A DNA stretch of 64,000 bases. Source: Micavibrio sp. UBA6145 (GTDB lineage Bacteria; Pseudomonadota; Alphaproteobacteria; Micavibrionales; UBA1664). The position numbers and the translations under genes are program-made. The stretch covers positions 62,001-126,000 of the forward strand of contig DIUZ01000026.1 in the NCBI GenBank assembly GCA_002423205.1, read 5' to 3'. Positions within the stretch are counted from its first letter, which is position 1; each line of letters begins with the position of its first letter. The notes under the pieces were generated by a model. It was given only the letters and a program-made list of their open reading frames with translations, made no database searches and was not told where the DNA came from. Below, one piece after another: positions 50,542-59,353 of this stretch.

Positions 50542-53181
50542 ATGGTCAACCCGGCCCCCACCGACCCGCAGCGCATGTCGCAGTGGTACCTGTACAACAC
50601 GACAGGTCCCGACCTGAACGTCACTGGCTTGTGGGCTGACTACACCGGTGCCGGTATCCACATCGCGATTGTCGATGACGGATTCGACACAACCCACCCC
50701 GATCTTGCCGGACGCTTCAACGCAGGCCTCAGCCACGACTTCGTCGACGGCGATTCCAACATCACCCCTGCCGCCGGCCAGTATCATGGCACCGCCGTAG
50801 CGGGCATTATTGGCGCGGCCTCCAACAATTCCGGTATCGTCGGTATTGCCTATGGCGCTGATCTCATTGGCCTGCGCATTTCATTCGGCGCGGACACCGG
50901 CATGTTCGCCGACGCCTTCCAGCGTTTTCGTGATGTCGACATCGCGAATAATTCATGGGGCTATGGCGAGGCATTCAGCGATATTTTTACCGCCTCGTAT
51001 TTCGCCGCCTTTAAAAATGCGATCATGGATGCCACCCAATTCGGCCGCAATGGCCTTGGTACATCCATTGTATTTGCCGCCGGCAATTCTGCCGTCAGCG
51101 GTGACAACACCAATTATCACAACGCACAGAATTCTTCTTACACGATCACCGTCGCCGCGTTGGATATGGACGGCAACCACGGCGCTTTCAGCAATCCCGG
51201 CGCATCTATTCTTGTTTCCGCCCCGGGCGTTGCCGTTTTGACCACTGATGCCAATGGCGCGGCGGGCGTCGTCCCGGGTGATTACGCCAGCGGCACCGGC
51301 ACCAGCTTTGCCACGCCCATGGTGTCCGGCGTTATCGCGCTGATGCTCGAAGCCAACCCGGGGCTTGGCTACCGCGATGTACAGGAAATACTGGCCTATG
51401 CCGCACGCAGGGTCGGCACCGGCGGTGACTGGCAAACCAATGACGCCGTAAACTGGAACGGCGGCGGCCTGCATTATTCGCACGCCTACGGCTTCGGCAT
51501 GGTCGACGCGCATGCCGCCGTGCGCCTGGCCGAAACATGGATGGCAACACCCGCAACCTATGCAAACATCCTGAACGTATCGCGCACAAACACGGGCACC
51601 ATCACCATTCCCGATAACGGCACGGCTACATCAACGATCACCATCGCAAACGATGTCATCATCGACCATGTTGAAATCACCATCGACATCACCCATGCCA
51701 ACGCATCGCAACTGCGCATCATCCTGATCGCACCCAACGGCACGCAAAGCATTCTGGCAGACCACGCGCCGTACACGGATGAATTCCCCACCTTTACATT
51801 CTCGACAGTGGCCAGCTGGGGCGAACACGCGCTCGGCACATGGACATTACAGATCAGCGACACGATCACCGGAATCATCGGTACGCTAAACAGCTGGACG
51901 CTGACCGCCTTGGGTGATGCGCCCAGCATCAACGACACCTATATTTACACTGATGAAAATATCGGCCTGATCCGTCCCGTCGATACCAACGGCGGCATCG
52001 ACACCATCAATGCTGCCGCGATGACGCGCGCGCAAACGCTCACACTCGGCAACAATCTCGAAAACCTGTTCACGGGTGACGGCAATGACTTCGTCGCCGG
52101 CAATGCGCTGGCCAACACCATCAGCACCGGTCGCGGCAACGATGTCATCCGCGCCAGCGGCGGCAACGATGTCATCGACGGCGGGGCAGGCACGGATATT
52201 TATCAATCAGACGAAGTCTTCAATCACCGCGTCGATATAAGCGACAACGACATCACCCTGACCGCATTGTCCGACGGCACCATCACGCGCCTTAGCAATA
52301 TCGAGACATTCCAGTTTGCAGGCGTTTCATACGACATACCCGGCCTTGCCGCCGCATCGCGCAGCGGCGCGCTCACCGATGTCATCTATTTCGTGCATGG
52401 CACGGCAGGCATCGCCCAGCGCCAGTCGCAGACCAACGGCGATGACGCCTTCACCGCACAGCAACTCGGCGTGGGCGGACAGGGCGTGGTGCTGTTATCC
52501 GAACGCGATTCCGACCACCTGACACTGACCAACAACGCGGGCGCAAACCTGAACGCCATATCCATGCGCATGGATGATGGCCTGCATCTCACGGTGCGCG
52601 GATTTGAACAGGTCACGCTGGTCGCCGACGGCACCCACGCCACAAGCATCGATATTGCGGGCGGACAGCGCGGCTTGATCCAGACAGGCGCTGGACACGA
52701 TACCATCGACTTCCTGGCCTTCCTGATCGACCGCAGCGCCCCCGCGCAGGAACGCACACTGACCGCCAATACCGGTGCCGGTAATGACCACGTCAGCATC
52801 ACGGATCGCTCCGCCTATCTGGCCTATGACATCGATTTGGGGGCCGGAAACGACCTTTTGAGCGTTTACGGCACCCAAAGCGGTCATATTCTGGGGGGAA
52901 GCGGGGCTGATACCTTCAAATTTGGCCTTCATAACGGCAATTCGACCGGAATTTATGATTTTTCAGTGCTGGAAGGGGATAAAATTGATCTTTCAATGCT
53001 GATGGACGGGCAAAACACTACCCAAAATGCCATTTCTGCTTTCATTTCACTGGAAACAGCCAATAACAACACCGTGATCAGGGCCGGCAATACCCCGGTG
53101 GTAACCCTTTACGGCACAACCCTCACCAATACAGTTCAGCATTATATCGATAGCGGTGTATTTATAACCCGCGAAGATTAG
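50542..53181 (+). CDS. Kexin-like subtilase with P-domain and RTX-like C-terminus
   Basis: 879 residues and no N-terminal signal peptide. S8 triad: Asp45 (IAIVDDGFDTTHPDL), His82 (YHGTAVAGIIGA), Ser255 (GTGTSFATPMVSGVIALML), oxyanion Asn182 (AAGNSA). A P/Homo-B domain follows (about 345-465: VEITIDITHANASQLRIILIAP). RTX/hemolysin-type Ca2+ repeats at about 512-560 (GDGNDFVAGN, GRGNDVIRASGGNDVIDGGAG) and a final beta region with another GAGNDHV. Such proteins leave by a type I secretion system, whose genes are not in this window. The kexin-type layout suggests cutting after basic residues. Confidence 0.9.
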   Translation: MVNPAPTDPQRMSQWYLYNTTGPDLNVTGLWADYTGAGIHIAIVDDGFDTTHPDLAGRFNAGLSHDFVDGDSNITPAAGQYHGTAVAGIIGAASNNSGIVGIAYGADLIGLRISFGADTGMFADAFQRFRDVDIANNSWGYGEAFSDIFTASYFAAFKNAIMDATQFGRNGLGTSIVFAAGNSAVSGDNTNYHNAQNSSYTITVAALDMDGNHGAFSNPGASILVSAPGVAVLTTDANGAAGVVPGDYASGTGTSFATPMVSGVIALMLEANPGLGYRDVQEILAYAARRVGTGGDWQTNDAVNWNGGGLHYSHAYGFGMVDAHAAVRLAETWMATPATYANILNVSRTNTGTITIPDNGTATSTITIANDVIIDHVEITIDITHANASQLRIILIAPNGTQSILADHAPYTDEFPTFTFSTVASWGEHALGTWTLQISDTITGIIGTLNSWTLTALGDAPSINDTYIYTDENIGLIRPVDTNGGIDTINAAAMTRAQTLTLGNNLENLFTGDGNDFVAGNALANTISTGRGNDVIRASGGNDVIDGGAGTDIYQSDEVFNHRVDISDNDITLTALSDGTITRLSNIETFQFAGVSYDIPGLAAASRSGALTDVIYFVHGTAGIAQRQSQTNGDDAFTAQQLGVGGQGVVLLSERDSDHLTLTNNAGANLNAISMRMDDGLHLTVRGFEQVTLVADGTHATSIDIAGGQRGLIQTGAGHDTIDFLAFLIDRSAPAQERTLTANTGAGNDHVSITDRSAYLAYDIDLGAGNDLLSVYGTQSGHILGGSGADTFKFGLHNGNSTGIYDFSVLEGDKIDLSMLMDGQNTTQNAISAFISLETANNNTVIRAGNTPVVTLYGTTLTNTVQHYIDSGVFITRED

Positions 53182-53624
53182 GCTTTCTTTTCCCAGCCCT
53201 TATCGCCCTGCTGCCAATAAGACAGGCTATGCCCGGCGTCCTTGTAGACCTTCCAAAGCGCGCGCCCAGCATCGACCTGTAAGGCGTCGTTACCATCCAG
53301 CATGATACAGGACAGGTCATAGGTTTCGACTTTATCGGATGTTGTACCGGTCCCGAGGATCAATGCCTTGGCTCCATTGGGATTATCATCCCCATGGGTG
53401 AGCCACACAGGCTGGCGATCCGCATGACCGTCGTCCTTCGATCCATGGGGCAGAAAAACATCCGGCTTGAACGTCCATAAGGCATTGTTCAGACGTTCGA
53501 CGGCTTCCTCATTCGCAGCCTTTATAACGACCTTGTGGCCGGCCTGCCACGCCTTGAGGGCGATCTGTGGCAGGGCGGCATCCTCGGACGTACGCTGCAA
53601 ATGATAGAAGCGGATATCAGCCAT
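53178..53624 (-). CDS. holC: DNA polymerase III chi subunit
   Basis: 148 residues: IRFYHLQRTSEDAALPQIALKAWQAGHKVVIKA, LWTFKPDVFLPHG, and the end SYWQQGDKGWEKK. The chi subunit of the clamp loader binds SSB. It lies four bases after pepA, the standard pairing in proteobacteria. Its stop overlaps that of the convergent subtilase by four bases. Confidence 0.9.
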   Translation of the reverse strand: MADIRFYHLQRTSEDAALPQIALKAWQAGHKVVIKAANEEAVERLNNALWTFKPDVFLPHGSKDDGHADRQPVWLTHGDDNPNGAKALILGTGTTSDKVETYDLSCIMLDGNDALQVDAGRALWKVYKDAGHSLSYWQQGDKGWEKKA

Positions 53625-53627
53625 TTT

Positions 53628-55076
53628 TTATGCCGTCTTGGCCCATTCCGATAGCAGGCGTACACCAAAGCCGGTGGCACCCTTCGGGCACAGCGCCTGG
53701 TCCGTATGTGTGACCATGGTCGGAGCCATATCGACATGCGCCCACTTCACGCCTTTCTGGATAAAACGGCTCAGGAAAGCGGCACCCGTACAGGACCCGC
53801 CATAACGCGTCGAAGCCGCGTTTTTCATGTCCGCCACTTGCGAATCCATGGCACGTACGAACACCGGGTCCAGCGGCAGACGCCAGGCCTTGTCACCGGT
53901 GGATTTCGACGCACGTTCCAGCTGCGCCCATAGGTCTTCGTCATTGGCGAAAATAGCCGCGTACTCTTCACCCAGCGCGACCAGCGCAGCACCCGTAAGG
54001 GTCGCGATATTCACGCAGGCGCGGGGCTTGTACGTCTCCTGGATATGCCACAGCACATCACACAGAACCAGTCGCCCTTCAGCGTCCGTATTGGTGATTT
54101 CAATCGTCTGGCCCGACAGGGATGTCAGGATATCGGACGGCTTGTAACCTTCATCCGAAATCATGTTCTCAGCCATCGCAAGCGCAGCCACAACATGGAC
54201 CGGGGTTTTATTGGCGGCAAGCGATGCCATGGCACCAGCAACAGCGGCAGCACCGGCCATGTCACATTTCATCTCAATCATGCCGTCAGACGGCTTGATG
54301 GAATACCCGCCAGAGTCAAACGTGATACCCTTACCGACCAGCGCGATCGGTTTCCCGGTGGGTGCGCCTGCACCCTTATACTCCATAATCACCAATCTGG
54401 GTTTATGTTCGGCGGCAGCACCGACGGCGCTCATCGCCCCGAAACCCTTATCCCAAAGCGTCTTGTCATTCCAGATTGTAACCGTAACCCCAAGAGGTTT
54501 TAGTTTGTCCGACACGCGCTTGGCAAAGGAATCCGGGTACAGAACATTCGACGGCTCGTTCACCAGATCACGTGCCCAATGCACAGCCTCTGCGGTACGC
54601 GCCAGCGGTGCAAAAGCGCGCTGGGCATCGGTTCCCGCGCCAAAGGTCATGGCCGCAGGAACGGCGGATTTCTTGTCTTTTGTGCGGTACAGGCGGAATT
54701 CATAGGCGCGGATCAATGCACCGGACGCCAGCGACGCCACGCCGTTGGCGGTAAAACCCTTTACCTCGGACGTGTCGACGAAAACGTTCTTGGCGATACG
54801 GATTGCCGCCGTCAGCTTACCACCGGCCTGTTCCAGGGCCAGCTGGCTCATGTCATTGCCAATGCCCAGAAGCGCCAGGCGCTTGAATTTAAAGCCCGGC
54901 ACGACCCCCACGGCCAGCGTACCGGCCTCGCCTGTGAAATCGGGGTTCGCGGCCAGAATCGCCTTGGCAAACTTGGCGTAGCGTCCTTTGATTTTATTGG
55001 TCGCGCCTTGCGCGAGCGCAATCACGTATAAATCTGTATTGGCCTTGGGGGCGGCATTCGAAAAGCTGATCTTCAT
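53628..55076 (-). CDS. pepA: Leucyl aminopeptidase
   Basis: 482 residues from ATG 55076. M17 peptidase: LVGKGITFDSGGYSIKPSDGM and MKCDMAGAAAVAGAM (metal ligands Lys, Asp), and NTDAEGRLVLCDVLWH, plus EEYAAIF and YGGSCTGAAFLSRF. Two-zinc cytosolic peptidase. Followed by holC. Confidence 0.95.
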   Translation of the reverse strand: MKISFSNAAPKANTDLYVIALAQGATNKIKGRYAKFAKAILAANPDFTGEAGTLAVGVVPGFKFKRLALLGIGNDMSQLALEQAGGKLTAAIRIAKNVFVDTSEVKGFTANGVASLASGALIRAYEFRLYRTKDKKSAVPAAMTFGAGTDAQRAFAPLARTAEAVHWARDLVNEPSNVLYPDSFAKRVSDKLKPLGVTVTIWNDKTLWDKGFGAMSAVGAAAEHKPRLVIMEYKGAGAPTGKPIALVGKGITFDSGGYSIKPSDGMIEMKCDMAGAAAVAGAMASLAANKTPVHVVAALAMAENMISDEGYKPSDILTSLSGQTIEITNTDAEGRLVLCDVLWHIQETYKPRACVNIATLTGAALVALGEEYAAIFANDEDLWAQLERASKSTGDKAWRLPLDPVFVRAMDSQVADMKNAASTRYGGSCTGAAFLSRFIQKGVKWAHVDMAPTMVTHTDQALCPKGATGFGVRLLSEWAKTA

Positions 55077-55136
55077 AATTACGTCCTGTTGATATAAAAG
55101 GTCTGCCAAAGGATAGAACCTCTGTGAAAGCCGTCA

Positions 55137-56288
55137 ATGTTTAAGGTTTACGACAGGTACATGCTGCGACAGCTGACAATCGCCACGGCGGTCGTCGCGG
55201 GCGGCCTGTCCATGGTCATCCTGCTGACCCAGTCTCTGCGCCTGATTGAACTGGTCCTCAAATCGAATGCCAGCGCGCATGCATTTTTGACGCTCATCGC
55301 GCTGTCCTTCCCGCGCTTCGTCGAGGCGGTACTGCCCGCATCCGTCCTGATCTCAACGCTGTTTGTATTTCACCGCCTGGCGATGGATTCTGAAATGATC
55401 GTCCTGCGCGCGTCCGGCGCGTCGCCCCTGCGCCTCGTACGGCCGGTGATCACCAGCGGTATCATCTTTGCGGTCACGCTTCTCGCCCTTTCACTCTTTA
55501 TATCGCCGGTCGGCATTTCGCAGATGCAGACCATGCGCAAGGAAATCCGCGCGCAGTACGCACATCTTTTATTCCGCGAAGGCGTCTTCAACACCGTCGG
55601 CGAAGACCTGACCGCCTATGTCCGCCAGCAGGCACAGGACGGACGCCTTGTCGGCCTGATGGTGCATGACACGCGCGGCGTCGACAAAGGCGGCCCCGCC
55701 GTCACCGTCGTCGCGCAATCGGGCAATATCGTCAGCGAAAAAGACGGCCAGAAAATCATCGTCTATGACGGCGCGCGCCAGGAACTGGATCCCAAGACCG
55801 GAAAATTCTCACGCCTTGATTTCAAGCAATACACGCTGGAAATCCCCTCAAGCGGCCGCGAAGCCGATGAACGCTGGCGTGAAGCCGATGAACGCACATT
55901 GGGTGAACTGACAAATGCTGAATCACTTGTCGATGTCGACGCAACCCAGCGTCTGCAATTTCGCGCCGAACTGCACCGCCGCCTGTCCACGCCGCTGTTG
56001 ATGATATCGTTTGCAATGCTGGCGGCGTCCTGCCTGTTGCTCGGCCCCTACTCGCGCTCCGGCAATGTCCCGCTGGTGACGGCTGCTGCCGTATCAGGTC
56101 TGATATTACAGGGTCTGTATCTGTTTGTATTTTCATTCGCCAAGAAAACGGCACTGGGCTGCGCGCTTCTTTACATCGTCGCGGCTACGCCGGTTCTGGC
56201 ATCGTTGTTTTTCCTGAGCACCACCGGCGAACAGGTGCTGGCGCGGATCAGCCGCACGCTGAACCGATACCTGCACAAGGGGGCTTAA
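55137..56288 (+). CDS. lptF: LPS transport permease LptF
   Basis: 383 residues, six membrane helices in two sets of three with a periplasmic beta-jellyroll between (about 120-270). N-terminal MFKVYDRYMLRQLTIATAVVAGG and LSFPRFVEAVLPASVLI (coupling region). Pairs with LptG on the LptB2 ATPase to move LPS to the LptC bridge. lptG starts three bases after its stop. Confidence 0.93.
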   Translation: MFKVYDRYMLRQLTIATAVVAGGLSMVILLTQSLRLIELVLKSNASAHAFLTLIALSFPRFVEAVLPASVLISTLFVFHRLAMDSEMIVLRASGASPLRLVRPVITSGIIFAVTLLALSLFISPVGISQMQTMRKEIRAQYAHLLFREGVFNTVGEDLTAYVRQQAQDGRLVGLMVHDTRGVDKGGPAVTVVAQSGNIVSEKDGQKIIVYDGARQELDPKTGKFSRLDFKQYTLEIPSSGREADERWREADERTLGELTNAESLVDVDATQRLQFRAELHRRLSTPLLMISFAMLAASCLLLGPYSRSGNVPLVTAAAVSGLILQGLYLFVFSFAKKTALGCALLYIVAATPVLASLFFLSTTGEQVLARISRTLNRYLHKGA

Positions 56289-56291
56289 GAC

Positions 56292-57386
56292 ATGCGCTCA
56301 CCATCCCTTCTGTCCCGTTATCTTGCCACGCTGTTCATGAAGATGTTTCTCATGATGATCTTTGGCCTGTGCGCGATCATCTATCTGTTCGACACGCTTG
56401 AACTGATGCGCCGCGCATCAAAGGTCGACGACGTGTCTCTCACGCTGATCCTGAAAATGTCTTTGTTCAAGCTGCCAGAAACCGGACAGATCCTTTTGCC
56501 CTTCGCGGTATTGTTCGCCGCGATGGCGACGTTCTGGTGGCTGGCACGCCGCCATGAACTGACCGCGATGCGCGCCGCCGGTTATTCGGCATGGCAATTC
56601 GTGGCACCGCTTGTGACGGCCGCCATTACAATCGGCTTTTTTCACATCATGGTGCTGCATCCCGTGTCGTCGCAGCTTCTGGAACGGTACAAATCGCTGG
56701 AAGGGGAATATCTGGGCCAGCACCGCAAACTGCTGACCCTGACGCGTCAGGGCCTGTGGCTGCGCGAAGGCGATCCGAACGGCGAGGTCATCCTCCACGC
56801 CTCCAGCGTGCAATTGTCCGACTGGTCCCTGCGCGGCGTCATGGTGCTGTTCTATGACGAGGTCGGCACACACACGCGCCGCCTTGATGCCGATACCGCC
56901 ACGCTGGAAACCGGCCGCTGGGTCTTTCACAACGCCGTCGTGCACGAGCCGGGCACGCCGGAGGAAGTAAGCCCCACCTACACCATGTCGACCGACCTCA
57001 AGATCACCGACATCCAGGAAAGCTTCTCCGACCCCGATACGATCTCGTTCTGGAAGCTGCCGGGCTTTATCGACACGCTGCACGATACCGGCCTCGAAAC
57101 CGCGCCGATGCAGGTCTATTATCAGTCCCTGCTGGCGCAGCCGCTTCTGCTGGCAGCGATGATCCTGCTGGCGGCCACCGTTTCGCTCCGCCCGCCGCGC
57201 TTCCAGCGGGCGTTGTTCATGGTTGTCACCGGCATGGGGGCGGGTTTTGCCGTCTTCTTCCTGTCGTCTTTCCTCAAGGCCCTGGGCGGCAGCCACCAGC
57301 TGCCCATCGTCCTGGCCGCCTGGTCAACCGCCATCATCGTCCTTCTGGGGTCGGTGACGTGGCTTTTGAATACCGAAGACGGCTGA
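56292..57386 (+). CDS. lptG: LPS transport permease LptG
   Basis: 364 residues with the same topology as LptF: LSRYLATLFMKMFLMMIFGL, FKLPETGQILLPFAVLFAAMATF, a periplasmic domain (about 110-270), and three final helices (LAAMILLAATVSLRPPRFQR, GMGAGFAVFFLSSFLKALG). Together with lptF forms the inner-membrane part of the LPS export bridge. Confidence 0.93.
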   Translation: MRSPSLLSRYLATLFMKMFLMMIFGLCAIIYLFDTLELMRRASKVDDVSLTLILKMSLFKLPETGQILLPFAVLFAAMATFWWLARRHELTAMRAAGYSAWQFVAPLVTAAITIGFFHIMVLHPVSSQLLERYKSLEGEYLGQHRKLLTLTRQGLWLREGDPNGEVILHASSVQLSDWSLRGVMVLFYDEVGTHTRRLDADTATLETGRWVFHNAVVHEPGTPEEVSPTYTMSTDLKITDIQESFSDPDTISFWKLPGFIDTLHDTGLETAPMQVYYQSLLAQPLLLAAMILLAATVSLRPPRFQRALFMVVTGMGAGFAVFFLSSFLKALGGSHQLPIVLAAWSTAIIVLLGSVTWLLNTEDG

Positions 57387-57586
57387 CCGCAAGCGGTCCG
57401 CGAGCTTATGCGAGCGAAGCCAAGGAGGGCACAGCCCGACGCCCGGCACCTGAGGGGCATACAATGTCGCATTTATGCAACAGTCTTAAAAAACAGGCTC
57501 GCTCACGGTTGACCCGTAGGCCGATTTTATTAAGAGTATTGTTTGAAATTAAAGGGTTGTTAAACCCTATCGGGTCTAATGTTTTT

Positions 57587-57612
57587 AGGGGCTGATGGCC
57601 CCTCTCAAGGGG
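57587..57612 (+). promoter_or_regulatory. mlaA leader: two overlapping hairpins, one hiding the ribosome site
   Basis: AGGGGC (57587-57592) can pair with GCCCCT (57598-57603). The same CCCCT (57599-57603) can instead pair with AGGGG (57608-57612), which is the Shine-Dalgarno sequence six bases before the mlaA ATG at 57619. The two hairpins exclude each other, the layout of a translational switch or thermosensor. Seen in sequence; regulation is inference. Confidence 0.5.
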
Positions 57613-57618
57613 TCTAAA

Positions 57619-58374
57619 ATGTCTATATTCCGTAAAATCTCCAGCGCGATCATGATGACCGCGCTTTCGTTTACCCTCGCCGCCTGTGCGATCAATCCGA
57701 AAGACCCGGTCAACGCCGACACGACCTCGGTCAGCGATCCGCTGAAACCATTCAATAAAGTCATGCTCTCGATCAACGAGTTCCTGGACAAGGTTCTCTT
57801 CAACCCGATCGACACCGCCTACCGCACTGTCGTCCCGGAAGTGGCGCGCAACGGCGTTCATAACGTCCTCGAAAACGTGAAATCACCAGTTTACCTGGCC
57901 AACGAACTGCTGCAGGGCGACCTTGATGGCGCCGGCAAAGTCGTCACCCGCTTCACCATCAACACGCTTCTCGGCGTCGGCGGTATCATTGATCAGGCTG
58001 GCAATTCCGGCATTACCAACGCACCGGAAGATTTCGGTCAGACCATGGCCGTCTGGGGCGTTCCAAATGGTCCTTACATTGTCTGGCCCATCTTCGGCCC
58101 CTCGACGCTGCGCGACTCGGTCGGCATTGTCGGCGACATCGCCATGGACCCGCTGTACTGGTATGCCAGAAACAACGACAAGACGGGCCTGCAATATACA
58201 CGCGCTGGTCTGACCCTGGTCGACACCAAGCACAAATACCGCGGCACCATGGACGATCTGCGCCGCAATTCGGGCGATCTCTATACCAGCCTGCAAAGCG
58301 TTTACCTGCAGCGCCGCAACGCCCTGATCAACGACTCGTCGTCTAAGAAAGCGTCCCTGCCGGAGATGGAATAA
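57619..58374 (+). CDS. mlaA: MlaA (VacJ) outer-membrane lipoprotein
   Basis: 251 residues from ATG 57619, giving a lipoprotein signal (MSIFRKISSAIMMTALSFTLAAC, Cys about 23). Family marks: DPLKPFNKVMLSINEFLDK, then PEDFGQTMAVWGVPNGPYIVWPIFGPST, and RDSVGIVGDIAMDPLYW. Removes misplaced phospholipids from the outer leaflet and passes them to MlaC, encoded next. Other Mla genes are not in the window. Confidence 0.94.
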   Translation: MSIFRKISSAIMMTALSFTLAACAINPKDPVNADTTSVSDPLKPFNKVMLSINEFLDKVLFNPIDTAYRTVVPEVARNGVHNVLENVKSPVYLANELLQGDLDGAGKVVTRFTINTLLGVGGIIDQAGNSGITNAPEDFGQTMAVWGVPNGPYIVWPIFGPSTLRDSVGIVGDIAMDPLYWYARNNDKTGLQYTRAGLTLVDTKHKYRGTMDDLRRNSGDLYTSLQSVYLQRRNALINDSSSKKASLPEME

Positions 58375-58456
58375 TCCGCTGAAAACGTAAGGTTATCCTT
58401 GCGCTGACGCTTGATTGCCGTACCAATTCACCTATAAATAATGAAGAAATTTAAAA

Positions 58457-58478
58457 GGGGCCGCCTTAAAGCGGCCCC
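58457..58478 (+). promoter_or_regulatory. Hairpin between mlaA and mlaC
   Basis: GGGGCCGC (58457-58464) with GCGGCCCC (58471-58478), loop of six. It is 23 bases before mlaC and lacks a T-run, so it is more likely an RNA-stability or attenuation element than a full terminator. Confidence 0.45.
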
Positions 58479-58500
58479 AATGACTTGCAAGGATATGTTT

Positions 58501-59190
58501 ATGAACATGCGCTTTAAATTCCTGACCCTGGCCGTAACGGTTATTGCTGCTGCACCCGCCGCCAGCGCGTTCGAGATGCCGTCCGCCGCAAACAGCCTTG
58601 CCCCCGCAATGTCCATCGCCAACAACGACAACCTGATCACTGTCGCCGCCACGTCCGGCACGGCCGCACAGAACGCCATTGAAAAACTGGGCGCCACCGC
58701 TATGGCTGCCATTTCCGACAAGGACATGGGCGCGGCCAAGAAAAAGGCGCTGTTTCACCAGTTGCTGTCGCAGAATTTCGATATGAACACGATTGGCAAA
58801 TTCGCCGCTGGCCGCTACTGGCGTCAGGCGACGCCCGCGCAACAGGCGCAGTTCCAGTCGCTGTACGAACAAATGGTTATCAGCGTCTACACCCGGCGCT
58901 TTGACAATTACGCGGGTCAGACCTTCAGGGTCACCGGCAACCGCGTGGATGAATCGGGTGATGTTGTCGTGTCCTCCGTCGTTCAGGGCGGCGGCGCACC
59001 GGTCAATGTCGACTGGCGCCTGCGCAACAAGGGCAACGGCCCCCGTATCATTGACGTCATGGTCGAGGGTGTTTCGATGGCTGTAACCCAGCGTAATGAC
59101 TTTGCCGGTATCGTCGAACAGGGCGGCGGCACATTCGACGCCCTGATTGAGTATCTGAAAAAGGGCGGGACCTCAGACGTTCAGAAGTAA
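58501..59190 (+). CDS. mlaC: MlaC-family periplasmic phospholipid-binding protein
   Basis: 229 residues from ATG 58501, with AAGGAT 8-9 bases upstream; another ATG at 58507 is possible. Signal peptide MNMRFKFLTLAVTVIAAAPAASA. The tol-like domain follows: FHQLLSQNFDMNTIGKFAAGRYWRQATPAQQAQFQSLYEQM and VDWRLRNKGNGPRIIDVMVEGVSM. Shuttles phospholipid across the periplasm. Strong terminator follows. Confidence 0.92.
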   Translation: MNMRFKFLTLAVTVIAAAPAASAFEMPSAANSLAPAMSIANNDNLITVAATSGTAAQNAIEKLGATAMAAISDKDMGAAKKKALFHQLLSQNFDMNTIGKFAAGRYWRQATPAQQAQFQSLYEQMVISVYTRRFDNYAGQTFRVTGNRVDESGDVVVSSVVQGGGAPVNVDWRLRNKGNGPRIIDVMVEGVSMAVTQRNDFAGIVEQGGGTFDALIEYLKKGGTSDVQK

Positions 59191-59214
59191 CCTTCTGTTA
59201 ACCTTTGAATGTTT

Positions 59215-59249
59215 AAAACCCCGCAAAACTTGAAATTTCGCGGGGTTTT
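59215..59249 (+). terminator. mlaC terminator
   Basis: Perfect 10-bp stem AAAACCCCGC (59215-59224) with GCGGGGTTTT (59240-59249) ending in T. Confidence 0.9.
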
Positions 59250-59353
59250 GCTTATAAATAAGCCATACGGTTTTAGGGAAACATTAAGCGCTCTGCGGTA
59301 TAAAGAGAAAGCCCGTAATCGGGCAAAAGCGCTTTCAAAACAAAGGTGTGATC

